The position numbers and the translations under genes are program-made. From contig JAXMAF010000006.1 of assembly GCA_046350555.1 (NCBI GenBank), positions 1 through 64,000 of the forward strand: 64,000 nt of DNA, in the 5' to 3' direction. This DNA comes from JAXMAF01 sp046350555. GTDB lineage: Bacteria > Planctomycetota > Phycisphaerae > Phycisphaerales > SM1A02. Every line of letters begins with the position of its first letter. Positions within the stretch are counted from its first letter, which is position 1. Of this stretch, positions 44,421-54,475 are shown piece by piece. The notes under the pieces were generated by a model that saw only the letters and a program-made list of their open reading frames with translations, was not told where the DNA came from and searched no databases.

Positions 44421-45932
44421 GTGACCGAACCCGCCCGAAACGATCGTTCGAATCCGAAGGACTTCCTTCGGCTTGCGGACAGCAGCGCCGACGCCAGCGA
44501 TGGCTCGACGCACCACCTCGAAGGCGCCGGCTCGCTGCGCGGCCCGAGCGCGGAGCCGCCCGCCGCGGCGCGGCGCGGGTCGTCTAGCGCGACGCCGGCC
44601 CGGGCCGCCGCCTCCGACGACGGCTCGGTCGACCCGCCGGCGGCACGGAGCAACGCCGCATCGTTCTTCGCGGGCGCCGAAGCGAGTGCCGAGGCCGGCA
44701 AGAGCGGATCGAGCTTCGACACGATGCTCGGGAAGATCGTGGTCGAGCGTGGTCTCGTCTCCGGCGAGGAACTCGATCTCTGCCGCACCCTCGTTCACGA
44801 GTCGCGCGGGACCGACACGCCCCGGGCGCTCTCGGACGTGCTCGTCGAGAAGGAATTCCTCACCCAGCGGCAGCTCTCGCGGCTGCGCACCGACTTCGAG
44901 GCGGATCGAACGAGCCAGAAGATCCCCGGCTACCGCATCCTCAAGAAGCTCGGCTCCGGCGCGATGGCCACGGTCTTCCTCGCGAGGCAGGTCTCGCTCG
45001 ACCGTCTCGTGGCGATCAAGGTGCTGCCCAAGAAGTTCTCGGCGAACTCCAAGTTCATCGAGCGCTTCTACAAGGAAGGCCGCGCCGCCGCGAAGCTGAA
45101 CGATCCCAACGTCGTCGCGGCGTACGACGTCGGTCAGGCGGGCGAGCACCACTACTTCGTGATGGAGTACGTCGACGGCGACACGATCTACGACCGCATC
45201 ATCGCCAAGAAGCGGATGAGCGAACACGAGGCGATCGAGGTCGTCAGGCAGGTCGCGTCGGCGCTCAAGCACGCGCACGAGCGCGGCTTCATCCACCGCG
45301 ACATCAAGCCCAAGAACATCATGACCAACCGGGCCGGCACGGTGAAGCTCGCCGACCTCGGCCTGGCCCGCGCGCTCAGCGACAAGGAGGCCGCGGAGGC
45401 CGAGAGCGGCCGGGCCTACGGGACGCCCTACTACATCTCGCCGGAGCAGATCCGCGGCCAGGTGGATATCGGGCCGCCCGCCGACATCTACGGGCTGGGC
45501 GCGACCTTCTACCACATGGTCACGGGCCGCGTGCCCTTCGACGGCAAGAACCCCTCCGACGTGATGCATCGGCACCTCAAGAGCGAGCTCACGCCGCCCG
45601 ACCACATCAATCCGAAACTGAGCGCTGGATGCGCCGCGGTCATCGAGAAGATGATGGCCAAGGACGCGCGGGACCGGTACCAGGGCGCCGACGATCTGAT
45701 GCACGACCTCGACCTGGTTCGCAAGGGCCAGCCGCCCCACTTCGCGAAGGCGCATGTGGACTTCACGAGCGTCGCCAAGGAACTCAAGACGGCGCCGGCG
45801 ATCGGCGCCGCGGAGCTGCCACGGATCCACAATCCGCGCGGCGACCGCACGCTGGTCGCGGTCATGACCGCGTTCCTCATCGTGAGCCTGCTGGCGAACG
45901 CCGGCTTGCTGCTCGCGCTGCTGACGAAGTGA
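44421..45932 (+). CDS. Membrane-anchored Ser/Thr protein kinase, PknB type
   Basis: This is a 503-residue protein from a GTG. The disordered Ser/Ala/Pro N-terminus (1-98) is followed by two helical repeats (LGKIVVERGLVSGEELDLCR ... LSDVLVEKEFLTQRQLSRLR) resembling GspE/MshE N-terminal units. The kinase domain (about 170-430) has IPGYRILKKLGSGAMATVFL, VAIKVLPKKF (Lys), FIHRDIKPKNIM (HRD), VKLADLGLARA (a DLG variant of DFG) and GTPYYISPEQIRGQ. One membrane helix (VAVMTAFLIVSLLANAGLLL) ends the protein, so the kinase is cytoplasmic and C-terminally anchored. The upstream gap 44065-44420 holds no gene that I can support. Confidence 0.92.
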   Translation: MTEPARNDRSNPKDFLRLADSSADASDGSTHHLEGAGSLRGPSAEPPAAARRGSSSATPARAAASDDGSVDPPAARSNAASFFAGAEASAEAGKSGSSFDTMLGKIVVERGLVSGEELDLCRTLVHESRGTDTPRALSDVLVEKEFLTQRQLSRLRTDFEADRTSQKIPGYRILKKLGSGAMATVFLARQVSLDRLVAIKVLPKKFSANSKFIERFYKEGRAAAKLNDPNVVAAYDVGQAGEHHYFVMEYVDGDTIYDRIIAKKRMSEHEAIEVVRQVASALKHAHERGFIHRDIKPKNIMTNRAGTVKLADLGLARALSDKEAAEAESGRAYGTPYYISPEQIRGQVDIGPPADIYGLGATFYHMVTGRVPFDGKNPSDVMHRHLKSELTPPDHINPKLSAGCAAVIEKMMAKDARDRYQGADDLMHDLDLVRKGQPPHFAKAHVDFTSVAKELKTAPAIGAAELPRIHNPRGDRTLVAVMTAFLIVSLLANAGLLLALLTK

Positions 45933-46091
45933 TGCCGTCCGGCGCCTCGCCTTCCGCGTCCTCGCCGTCGCTTCGGCCGGATTCGGGCGGTCGAGGCGGG
46001 GCACGCCACACCGAAATGAACCGCGCCTGGAACGCCGGGCGCAAGCCCGCACGCCGCGATCGGCGACCGGCCGCCGTTGACCAGATCCGGA

Positions 46092-46129
46092 TGCATTCAT
46101 AGACTTGACGTCCTGAATGCACGGCATTC
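46092..46129 (+). promoter_or_regulatory. Operator with three TGCATTC half-sites before vapBC-like locus
   Basis: TGCATTCA (46092-46099) and TGAATGCA (46114-46121) form an inverted repeat with a 14-base spacer. A third half-site GCATTC (46124-46129) pairs with GAATGC (46115-46120) around ACG. TTGACG (46105-46110), inside, could be a -35 box. This cluster, 36-73 bases before the antitoxin ATG, is typical of operators bound by ribbon-helix-helix antitoxins that repress their own operon. Confidence 0.65.
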
Positions 46130-46164
46130 GAAGCCTCTCCGGCCACCTTCGAACGATCGCCACC

Positions 46165-46416
46165 ATGCGATACCTCACCATCCGCGATGTTCCCAAGGAG
46201 CTTGCCGCGGCGATCGACGCCGAGCGCAAGCGCGGTGGAGAATCGTTGAACCGCACGGTGCTCAGACTGCTCGCACGAGCCTTGGGCGTCGGGGCGCGCC
46301 AGCGGCGCTCGAACGGCCTGGCTCGGTTCTCGGGCGGCTGGACGGACGACGAGCTGCGCCGCTTCGAAGACGCGACCGCCGGCACGCGCGGGATCGACGC
46401 CGAGCTGTGGCGATGA
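46165..46416 (+). CDS. VapB/FitA-type ribbon-helix-helix antitoxin
   Basis: This is an 83-residue protein. The N-terminus MRYLTIRDVPKELAAAIDAE is a ribbon-helix-helix DNA-binding fold, followed by SLNRTVLRLLARALGVG. The C-terminal part (RSNGLARFSGGWTDDELRRF) is the toxin-neutralising segment seen in FitA/VapB. Its stop overlaps the toxin's ATG (ATGA, 46413-46416), the usual toxin-antitoxin coupling. Start 46165 is chosen because the fold begins there. The gene is intact although the toxin is interrupted. Confidence 0.85.
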   Translation: MRYLTIRDVPKELAAAIDAERKRGGESLNRTVLRLLARALGVGARQRRSNGLARFSGGWTDDELRRFEDATAGTRGIDAELWR

Positions 46417-47044
46417 GCCGACTCTGCGTCGACACGTCCGCCTACAGCCGCTTCCGGCGGGGCGATTCGCAGGTGGTGGAGCTGCTCGACGGCGCCGAGT
46501 GGGTCGGCGTTCCCGCAATCGTCGTCGGCGAGCTGGAAGCTGGCTTCGCGGCCGGCGACCGAGGACGCCAGAACCAACGCGAGCTCGAACTGTTCCTTGC
46601 CGAGGTCGAGACGCTTGTCGTCGACGCCTCGATCGCGCGCGTCTACGGCGAGATCGTCGCCATGCTGCGCGCCGCCGGCCCGGATTATTCGTGATGTGTC
46701 TCGCCTTCGTGCTCGAAGCGGCGGTTGCGCAAGGAGTTCTGTGCGATCTCGCCCGGACGCCCTGGCGCGCAGAGTGCACCGGCGCGGCAAGCCCGGCTGC
46801 CAAGGGCCTGGTCGCGACGACGGCGGATCCACTGCGATCCGTCGAGGAGCGACCGGGCCGTTGGCGGTCGGGATCGCCCGCCGGGCGAGACACATCACGA
46901 ATAATCCGGGCCAGCACGCCGGTTCCCACCAACGACATCTGGATCGCCGCGACGGCGGCGCGACATGGGGCGACGGTGGTGACGTACGACGGCCACTTCG
47001 CGTCGATTCAGCGCGTCGGGACGATTCTGTTGCAGCGCGGCTGA
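46413..47044 (+). pseudogene. VapC-type PIN-domain toxin gene interrupted by a 236-bp element
   Basis: The 5' part encodes MSRLCVDTSAYSRFRRG (catalytic Asp7) and VVGELEAGF (Glu40). It then runs into the inserted element and stops at 46694 after 93 codons. The 3' part (46913-47044) continues with TPVPTNDIWIAATAARHGAT and VTYDGHFASI, carrying the remaining acidic residues. Removing 46677-46912 joins both parts in frame to 131 residues, the normal VapC length. PIN toxins are ribonucleases that cut tRNA or rRNA. As it stands, the protein lacks half of its active site and should be inactive. Confidence 0.88.
46677..46912. mobile_element. 236-bp MITE-like element with perfect 29-bp inverted ends inside vapC
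   Basis: The ends 46677-46705 and 46884-46912 are perfect inverted repeats of 29 bases, beginning GGCCCGGATTATTCGTGATG. The internal 178 bases are GC-rich and encode no transposase. There is no unambiguous target-site duplication; a GGCC at each end belongs to the palindrome. Removal of exactly 236 bases restores the toxin frame. Size, ends and lack of a gene fit a miniature inverted-repeat element moved by a transposase encoded elsewhere. Confidence 0.85.
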
Positions 47045-47078
47045 ACGCCACCCCGCGCCGCGGTCGCTACTCTCCGCC

Positions 47079-47642
47079 ATGCGCGTCGCCGTCTCCCCCG
47101 CCGTCGTCTCCCGCGCGTTCGCGGCCGTCGCCGACTCCTCGGCCTTCGCCGAGAGCGCCGCCCTCGTGCGCTCCGGCCGCATGCCCGTCGAGATGCTCCA
47201 GGCGATGTCGTTGCGACCCGAGCTCCTGCGGGCCTTCGGCGGCTTCAGCGAGGCGATCTATCCCGGCGGCATCGTCGAGCGCGACACGAAGGAACTCGTC
47301 ATCCTCGAGGCCTCGCGGCGCAACCGCTGTCAGTTCTGCGCGGAGAGCCACATCTCCATCGCGCGGATGCTCGGCATGTCGGATCGCCCCATGGACCTGC
47401 TCGACGACCCCGCGCGGCTCACCGAGCGCGGCCGCCTCGCGGTCGAGTACACGCGGGCCGCGATGACCGATTCCAACCGCGTGCCGGAGCAGCTCTTCAC
47501 GCGGCTGAAGCGGGCGTTCACCGAGGCCGAGATCGTCGAGCTCACGGCGGTGATCGGGTTGATCAACATGCTGAACATGTTCAACAACTGCCTCCAGGTG
47601 ACGTACGGCGGCGAGTACGAGGCGGCCGCACGCACGCCGTAG
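47079..47642 (+). CDS. Carboxymuconolactone decarboxylase/AhpD-like protein
   Basis: This 187-residue helical protein carries the AhpD-type motif ILEASRRNRCQFCAESHISI. The two Cys (CxxC) and the His four residues after the second Cys form the alkylhydroperoxidase active site. IVELTAVIGLINMLNMFNNC is the conserved second helix pair. It may reduce peroxides with a dithiol partner, or act as a carboxymuconolactone decarboxylase relative; the CxxC favours the former. It stands alone 34 bases after the toxin remnant. Confidence 0.85.
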   Translation: MRVAVSPAVVSRAFAAVADSSAFAESAALVRSGRMPVEMLQAMSLRPELLRAFGGFSEAIYPGGIVERDTKELVILEASRRNRCQFCAESHISIARMLGMSDRPMDLLDDPARLTERGRLAVEYTRAAMTDSNRVPEQLFTRLKRAFTEAEIVELTAVIGLINMLNMFNNCLQVTYGGEYEAAARTP

Positions 47643-47709
47643 GGTGCGACGTTCGACCGTGCCCCGTTGCCGGGCGCCGACGGTCGGGAGAGCGCGAGAC
47701 GCCCCCCTC

Positions 47710-47818
47710 CTCATACGGATTCCAGTAGACCTCCATGCGTTCAACCCCTTGCCCACAACGGCGTCTTGCGGCGGAACTGGGTTGAGTGGGGCGCGAGAAT
47801 CAACTGGGACGCGTATCA
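47710..47818. mobile_element. ~110-bp element with imperfect inverted ends, copy 1
   Basis: This copy begins CTCATACGGATTCCAGTAGA and ends CAACTGGGACGCGTATCA; the ends are imperfect inverted repeats. It matches 50649-50758 at most positions and more distantly 755-870. It contains no gene and seems to have cut into the 3' end of the lipoprotein frame on the minus strand. Confidence 0.75.
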
Positions 47819-47941
47819 AACCGGATGTGCAGGTTTCCCGCATCCGGCTTGCCCGACAACTTCATCGCGCGCCTGTCGACGGCCGCCGACATCACGACAT
47901 CTGCATCACTCCAAGCCGGTTCTTGGTGGATGCGTACCACG

Positions 47942-48337
47942 TCATGTCCTTCGGTGGACGAAGGAGGCATGGGAGGGTCGCGCATTGCGTCGCGGGGAAG
48001 CAGTTGCTCGCGCAGATTCGGCGAACGTCGTCGCCGCCTTGCCGTCGTCGGTGCGGAATTGACTCGCCCATCGATTGACGTTCGCATCGAGCGGACCGCC
48101 GTCGTTGCCGGGAACGGCCGTGGCCGACGCGCAAGATGTCGATGCCGCGGGCGCCTGACCGCCCGCACTCGAACCGGTCGACCGCCCTGCCTGCACCGGC
48201 GCCGGAGGCTTCGGCTCGTGCTTCGCGCACGCCGCGAGCGAGATCCCGCCCGCCACCCCCGACGCGAGAAGGAGTGAGGCGAGCGATCGGACGACGAGCG
48301 ATCGGACGAGAGATCGACGGAATGGAAGCTGCGGCAT
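47942..48337 (-). CDS. Small lipoprotein, probably frameshifted or truncated
   Basis: This is a 131-residue frame. The N-terminus (LVVRSLASLLLASGVAGGIS then LAAC) is a lipoprotein signal with a good lipobox. A Pro/Lys/Ala linker follows, then NDGGPLDANVNRWASQFRTD. Beyond about residue 110 the coding signal appears to move to another frame (MPPSSTEGHDVVRIHQEPAW ... GKPDAGNLHIRF, about 47930-47815), which ends at the repeat element at 47818. The original gene was therefore probably longer. No function is recognised. Confidence 0.5.
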   Translation of the reverse strand: MPQLPFRRSLVRSLVVRSLASLLLASGVAGGISLAACAKHEPKPPAPVQAGRSTGSSAGGQAPAASTSCASATAVPGNDGGPLDANVNRWASQFRTDDGKAATTFAESARATASPRRNARPSHASFVHRRT

Positions 48338-48352
48338 GCGAGGTGTTCCGAT

Positions 48353-48640
48353 GTGAAGCGCACGAATGTAGGCGGGAGCGGTGCGGCTGCGCCGCGCAGC
48401 GTCCGACTGCCCAGGGCGATCGCATGCTCGCCCGGCAACTCAACGCCGGGGCGGGCGAACTGGATCCCGCGCGTGCGGCTTCCTTCGCGGCGCGTGCGGG
48501 AGTGCCGTGCGCTCCTGAACCACCGGGAGTCGCTGGTTCGGCAGCGGACGGCGTGCAAGCTGCACGCCCGCGCGGTCCTGCGGCAGGAGCGGGTGCAGGA
48601 GCCGGAGGCGCGCGCGTGGACGATCGCGTGGCTGGAGTGA
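48353..48640 (+). pseudogene. Remnant of an IS110-type transposase, middle part
   Basis: The segment RECRALLNHRESLVRQRTAC with KLHARAVLRQERV (about 48500-48600) resembles the helical linker of IS110-family DEDD transposases, which typically read RxLVxxRxxLVxxRTxxKN. The N-terminal catalytic residues are not readable and the frame ends soon after. It is a fragment only. The rest of 48641-48864 has nothing recognisable. Confidence 0.5.
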
Positions 48641-48864
48641 CTTCACGGGAAGGCGCCGCTGTCGGAATCCCCGCTGCCCGGACGACCAAGTCCCAAGCCC
48701 GAGCCAATGCCTCATGACATCGGAACACGGTGGCTGTCACTCTGGTTTGACGAGAAGCTGGAATACACGACGGTGACTTCGTTGCACTTGCGATCCCGAT
48801 AGGTGTTCGGTAGACCTAAGATCTGCTTGCGCCGTCGACACGCCAGCGCGCGGACGACACGCGA

Positions 48865-50145
48865 CTACTGCCCAACGGTCCACTTCGACAAACGTACGCC
48901 AATATCCGCCCCATTGATTGCCCCATCGCCGTTGATATCAGCGGCAGGGCCGCACTGTCCCCACACCGACAGGACTTCTGCAAGATCACTCGGACCAACG
49001 AGGCCATCACAGTCGAGATCGGCTGGTTCTGCCGATGGCTGACAGAGCAAGGCGCCATAACAGGCGCATTGGGCCAGGATAACGCCATCACTACGAATGC
49101 AGCCACCTCCACCGGCAATCTCGGAGAACTGCTTGGGAACCGACAGCGTCAGGTCGCTTACGCCACTGCCGGATGCCGCACACAACAGCGGGGTATATGG
49201 CTTCGGAATGTCCACCACAGTCCCACACATCAGACTACAGTCGCTGACATCACGAACCGTCCATCTGAAATAGCCATTGGGAGGATCGATGAGCGTGAGA
49301 GAGCCAGTAGTGGCATCAAACACGAATCCAGTCGAGTCCGTTTCGCTGCCTTGCTGCGGGGTGTACACGTTTCCAGCCACTTCGCTCAGCGCGTTGATTC
49401 GCCGCAGCTCCGCTCGCGACCATGGCGATGGCGGCTCGACGATGGTGACGGCGTCGCCATCCAAGACAAACCCTCGTGTGCCTTCGGTGCCGGCGGATGC
49501 CGCACCCGACTGCGAAACGTTGCCACAGATAATACCAGAGGCGTTGATATCGATGCACTGGGTCGCATTCCACCCTGAGATCTGGATGCCGACCTTCCCG
49601 CCGCTTGCGGACCACAGAAAGCCCTCGAGGGGATAGACGGCGCTTCCTGGCGATCCGACGCTTTCCGCTCCCACGACCTCGTTCATGTCGTTGATTCCGC
49701 TGACGTAGCTCCAGCCGTTGGCAGTGACAGGCAGCATCTCGACCCACGTCCAGCCGTCGCCATTCGGAATCAAGACAAAGCCACGGTATGCCCCGTTCGC
49801 CTCCTGCCCGCTGGCCAAGATCCACGCATTGTTGTTGATCCTGATCGCCTCCGCATAAAGGATGCCAGGCGGGACTTGGATCGTCTTTATGCCCTCAGCC
49901 TCCGTCCACGTGCATGGGAACGGATTCAGCCACCGATAGGAGCCGACGGCCACTCCGGCGTCGTTCATGTCGTACAGCATCAAGAAGCTGTCGCCGAACA
50001 GGGGATGGACCGGACCGCTGATTTCCGTGACGTCATAGGCGCAGGGAACCGTGGTCGCGGCCAAGGTGCCGGGTGCCAACAGACCGGCACTCACGAGAAT
50101 CAATGTTCGTCGGGCCGCTGTGATTGCCAGGAACACGTCACGCAT
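48865..50145 (-). CDS. Secreted HAF-repeat-like protein with C-terminal dockerin-like pair
   Basis: This is a 426-residue exported protein with a signal peptide (ARRTLILVSAGLLAPGTLAA). The body is a chain of beta repeats of the type GFLWSASGGKVGIQISGW, INASGIICGNVSQSG and INALSEVAGNVYTPQ, resembling HAF repeats of predicted extracellular propellers. The C-terminal 60 residues contain DLDCDGLVGPSDLAEVLSVW and DINGDGAINGADIGVRLSKW, a dockerin-like EF-hand pair. Its base composition is visibly lower in GC than its neighbours, and it lies among mobile-element remnants, so it may have been acquired. Confidence 0.8.
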   Translation of the reverse strand: MRDVFLAITAARRTLILVSAGLLAPGTLAATTVPCAYDVTEISGPVHPLFGDSFLMLYDMNDAGVAVGSYRWLNPFPCTWTEAEGIKTIQVPPGILYAEAIRINNNAWILASGQEANGAYRGFVLIPNGDGWTWVEMLPVTANGWSYVSGINDMNEVVGAESVGSPGSAVYPLEGFLWSASGGKVGIQISGWNATQCIDINASGIICGNVSQSGAASAGTEGTRGFVLDGDAVTIVEPPSPWSRAELRRINALSEVAGNVYTPQQGSETDSTGFVFDATTGSLTLIDPPNGYFRWTVRDVSDCSLMCGTVVDIPKPYTPLLCAASGSGVSDLTLSVPKQFSEIAGGGGCIRSDGVILAQCACYGALLCQPSAEPADLDCDGLVGPSDLAEVLSVWGQCGPAADINGDGAINGADIGVRLSKWTVGQ

Positions 50146-50579
50146 GCGGCAGACCGTAGCCGCATCGGGGGCCAAGGGTGATGCAAGCAGGTGACCGGCC
50201 AGGGCGATCGCATTCTCGGTGTTCGGCGGCCGCCGCTTGGACGAGCCGCGGACAAGGTGAACGGTTGAGCGTCAAGATCGCCTGAAATCCTCGAAGGTTG
50301 GGGAGGGTCCAACCCGTCGCTGGCACCACTACCGACTTGCCACGTGGCGAAGCGGAGCCGCCCTCCGGAGCGAATCGCAGCGAGCGGCAAGTCGGCGACG
50401 AAGGGCGGTAGGTTGTCGATTGCTGACGATTGCGCCCCCTTCCGGTCACGGTCTCCCTGTCGCGACGTCTCAAACGCCAAGCGAAGATCTCCGGGAATGG
50501 GAGGGTCGAGTAGGGATGGCCGCGCACGATCCACGACCATCCCCCTTCTATCTTCACTTGCGCACGTCGTGCGAGCATC

Positions 50580-50625
50580 GCGGGGGGATGCCTGAGCGAG
50601 CGTAGCGAGCGAAGGCGTCCCCCGC
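50580..50625. repeat. REP-like hairpin
   Basis: GCGGGGGGATGCCT (50580-50593) can pair with AGGCGTCCCCCGC (50613-50625) around GAGCGAGCGTAGCGAGCG. The rest of the gap 50146-50579 shows open frames on both strands but none with a recognisable protein. No T-run follows, so it is more like a repetitive extragenic palindrome than a terminator. Confidence 0.6.
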
Positions 50626-50648
50626 GGCGGGCCGCGAGATCGCCCCCC

Positions 50649-50758
50649 CTCATACGGACTCCAGTCGACCTCCATGCGTTCGACCCCTTGCCCACAGCGG
50701 CGGCTCACGGCAGGATTGGGTTGGGTGGGGCGCGAGAGTCAATTGGGACGCGTATGAG
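50649..50758. mobile_element. ~110-bp element with inverted ends, copy 2
   Basis: It begins CTCATACGGACTCCAGTCGA and ends TCAATTGGGACGCGTATGAG, imperfect inverted repeats with the outer eight bases perfect. It is the best preserved of three copies (others at 47710-47818 and 755-870). It carries no gene. A heptanucleotide block (GGAATCA, GGAATTC, GGAGTCG, then GGGACGCCGTCC) follows directly at about 50770-50806. Confidence 0.8.
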
Positions 50759-50835
50759 AGGGGGAGATAGGAATCAGGAATTCGGAGTCGGGGACGCCGT
50801 CCGACCATGCATGCTTTGAGAAGAGGTGGATGCTC

Positions 50836-50995
50836 GTGTCCCGAGTCAGAAATTCGCGGCATATGGGCGCGACATGATTTTGTCTGGCAAGGAGTCGAGA
50901 CGATCGGCCTATCCGCAGCGATAGGCGGAGTCTCGACGACGCCGCCAGGCGAAATCAGGGCCGGACATATGACGCGAATTTCTGACTCGGGACAC
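50836..50995. mobile_element. 160-bp near-complete palindrome
   Basis: The outer 30 bases (50836-50865 and 50966-50995, beginning GTGTCCCGAGTCAGAAATTC) are inverted repeats with one mismatch. Pairing continues imperfectly inwards, through GTCGAGAC/GTCTCGAC, to the apex CCTATC-CGCAGC-GATAGG. Almost the whole sequence therefore folds into one long hairpin. It has no gene. It could be a miniature element or a structured RNA. Confidence 0.8.
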
Positions 50996-50996
50996 T

Positions 50997-51179
50997 AGCA
51001 CTACAGCGCCCCTTGGCCTCGTCGCGAGGCCGCTCGGGGCGGCTTTCCGCAAGGAGGAGCGTCGCAGCCGGGGCGCCGGTGGTTCCTCTGCGAGCCATCA
51101 AGCCCCGGATGCAAGCTCCGACGCCGCGGAAACGCCGTCCCGGGCGGACGCAGCAGATGCCAAGGGGCGCTGTAGTGCT
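50997..51179. mobile_element. 183-bp element with perfect 21-bp inverted ends
   Basis: AGCACTACAGCGCCCCTTGG plus C (50997-51017) is exactly repeated in inverse at 51159-51179. The interior is GC-rich, without a supported gene. It starts one base after the preceding palindrome and ends at the edge of a transposase fragment, into which it may have inserted. Confidence 0.8.
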
Positions 51180-51300
51180 GGCCAAGACCGACGACATCGA
51201 CGGGCGCATCGATCGATCGCCGGCGTGGAAGGCGAAGTTCGAGATCATCGACAGCGTGCCCGGCTTCGGCGCAACCACAGCGCGAACGCTCGTCCCTCCT
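51177..51300 (+). pseudogene. Remnant of an IS110-type transposase, C-terminal domain
   Basis: LAKTDDIDGRIDRSPAWKAK followed by FEIIDSVPGFGATTARTLV matches the helix-hairpin-helix-like start of the IS110 transposase C-terminal domain, where LxSVPGxGxxxxxxLL is the hallmark. The conserved Ser-containing part is missing, because the frame is broken at 51300 by a palindrome. It is a fragment between two inverted-repeat elements. Confidence 0.6.
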
Positions 51301-51380
51301 GCTCGACGACTTCTCGACGCCGGCCTCCACCGGCGCGAACAGGTCACCCGTGCATGGCCGGCGTCGAGAAGTCGTCGAGC
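51301..51380. repeat. 80-bp hairpin with perfect 24-bp arms upstream of gyrB
   Basis: GCTCGACGACTTCTCGACGC plus CGGC (51301-51324) is exactly complementary to 51357-51380, leaving a 32-base loop. It ends 65 bases before the gyrB ATG, so it may lie in the gyrB leader. There is no T-run, so an intrinsic terminator is unlikely. Confidence 0.8.
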
Positions 51381-51445
51381 GAACCACGCGTCACGAGGTG
51401 AAGCCTCTGCGTCCAGCGCAGCCGCGTCCGCTACGATCGAGACCC

Positions 51446-54274
<2,829 letters not shown>

Positions 54275-54341
54275 GCGAGGACGACGGACGACGAGCGCGC
54301 GGGCCGTCCACGCGGGGGTTGAGATCGTCGAGAGACCCACA

Positions 54342-54475
54342 GAGTCGGACGGCGTCCCCGACTCCTGATTCCTGGTTCCTGGTTCCTGGTTATTGGTTCC
54401 TGGTTCCTGGTTACTGGTTACTGGTTGCTGGTTACTGGTTGCTGGTTACTGGTTACTGGTTGCTGTGTCGCCGCG
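54342..54475. repeat. Long heptanucleotide repeat between gyrB and queC
   Basis: After GAGTCGGACGGCGTCCCCG, about sixteen 7-base units run in tandem: TTCCTGG, TTATTGG, TTACTGG and TTGCTGG variants. The repeat overlaps the last codons of queC, whose stop codon lies inside a unit. It is the longest clean heptad array in the window. Confidence 0.9.

Noticed and set aside
46677..46912. A 4-bp GGCC target-site duplication flanking the vapC element
   Set aside because: GGCC is part of the perfect inverted ends, and removing the element while keeping one GGCC puts the toxin out of frame.
46499..47044. 181-codon frame reading through the vapC element into the toxin 3' half
   Set aside because: It starts in the wrong frame within the toxin gene and crosses the insertion; it is open only by chance.
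44415..47051. 878-codon open frame antisense to the kinase and toxin-antitoxin locus
   Set aside because: It mirrors codon positions of real genes on the plus strand and has no recognisable domain.
50146..50579. Minus-strand open frames of 185-202 codons between the dockerin protein and the palindromes
   Set aside because: They include part of the repeat elements and no protein-family motif; coding cannot be supported.
51301..51380. Intrinsic terminator upstream of gyrB
   Set aside because: The stem is perfect but the 32-base loop is long and there is no T-run on either side.
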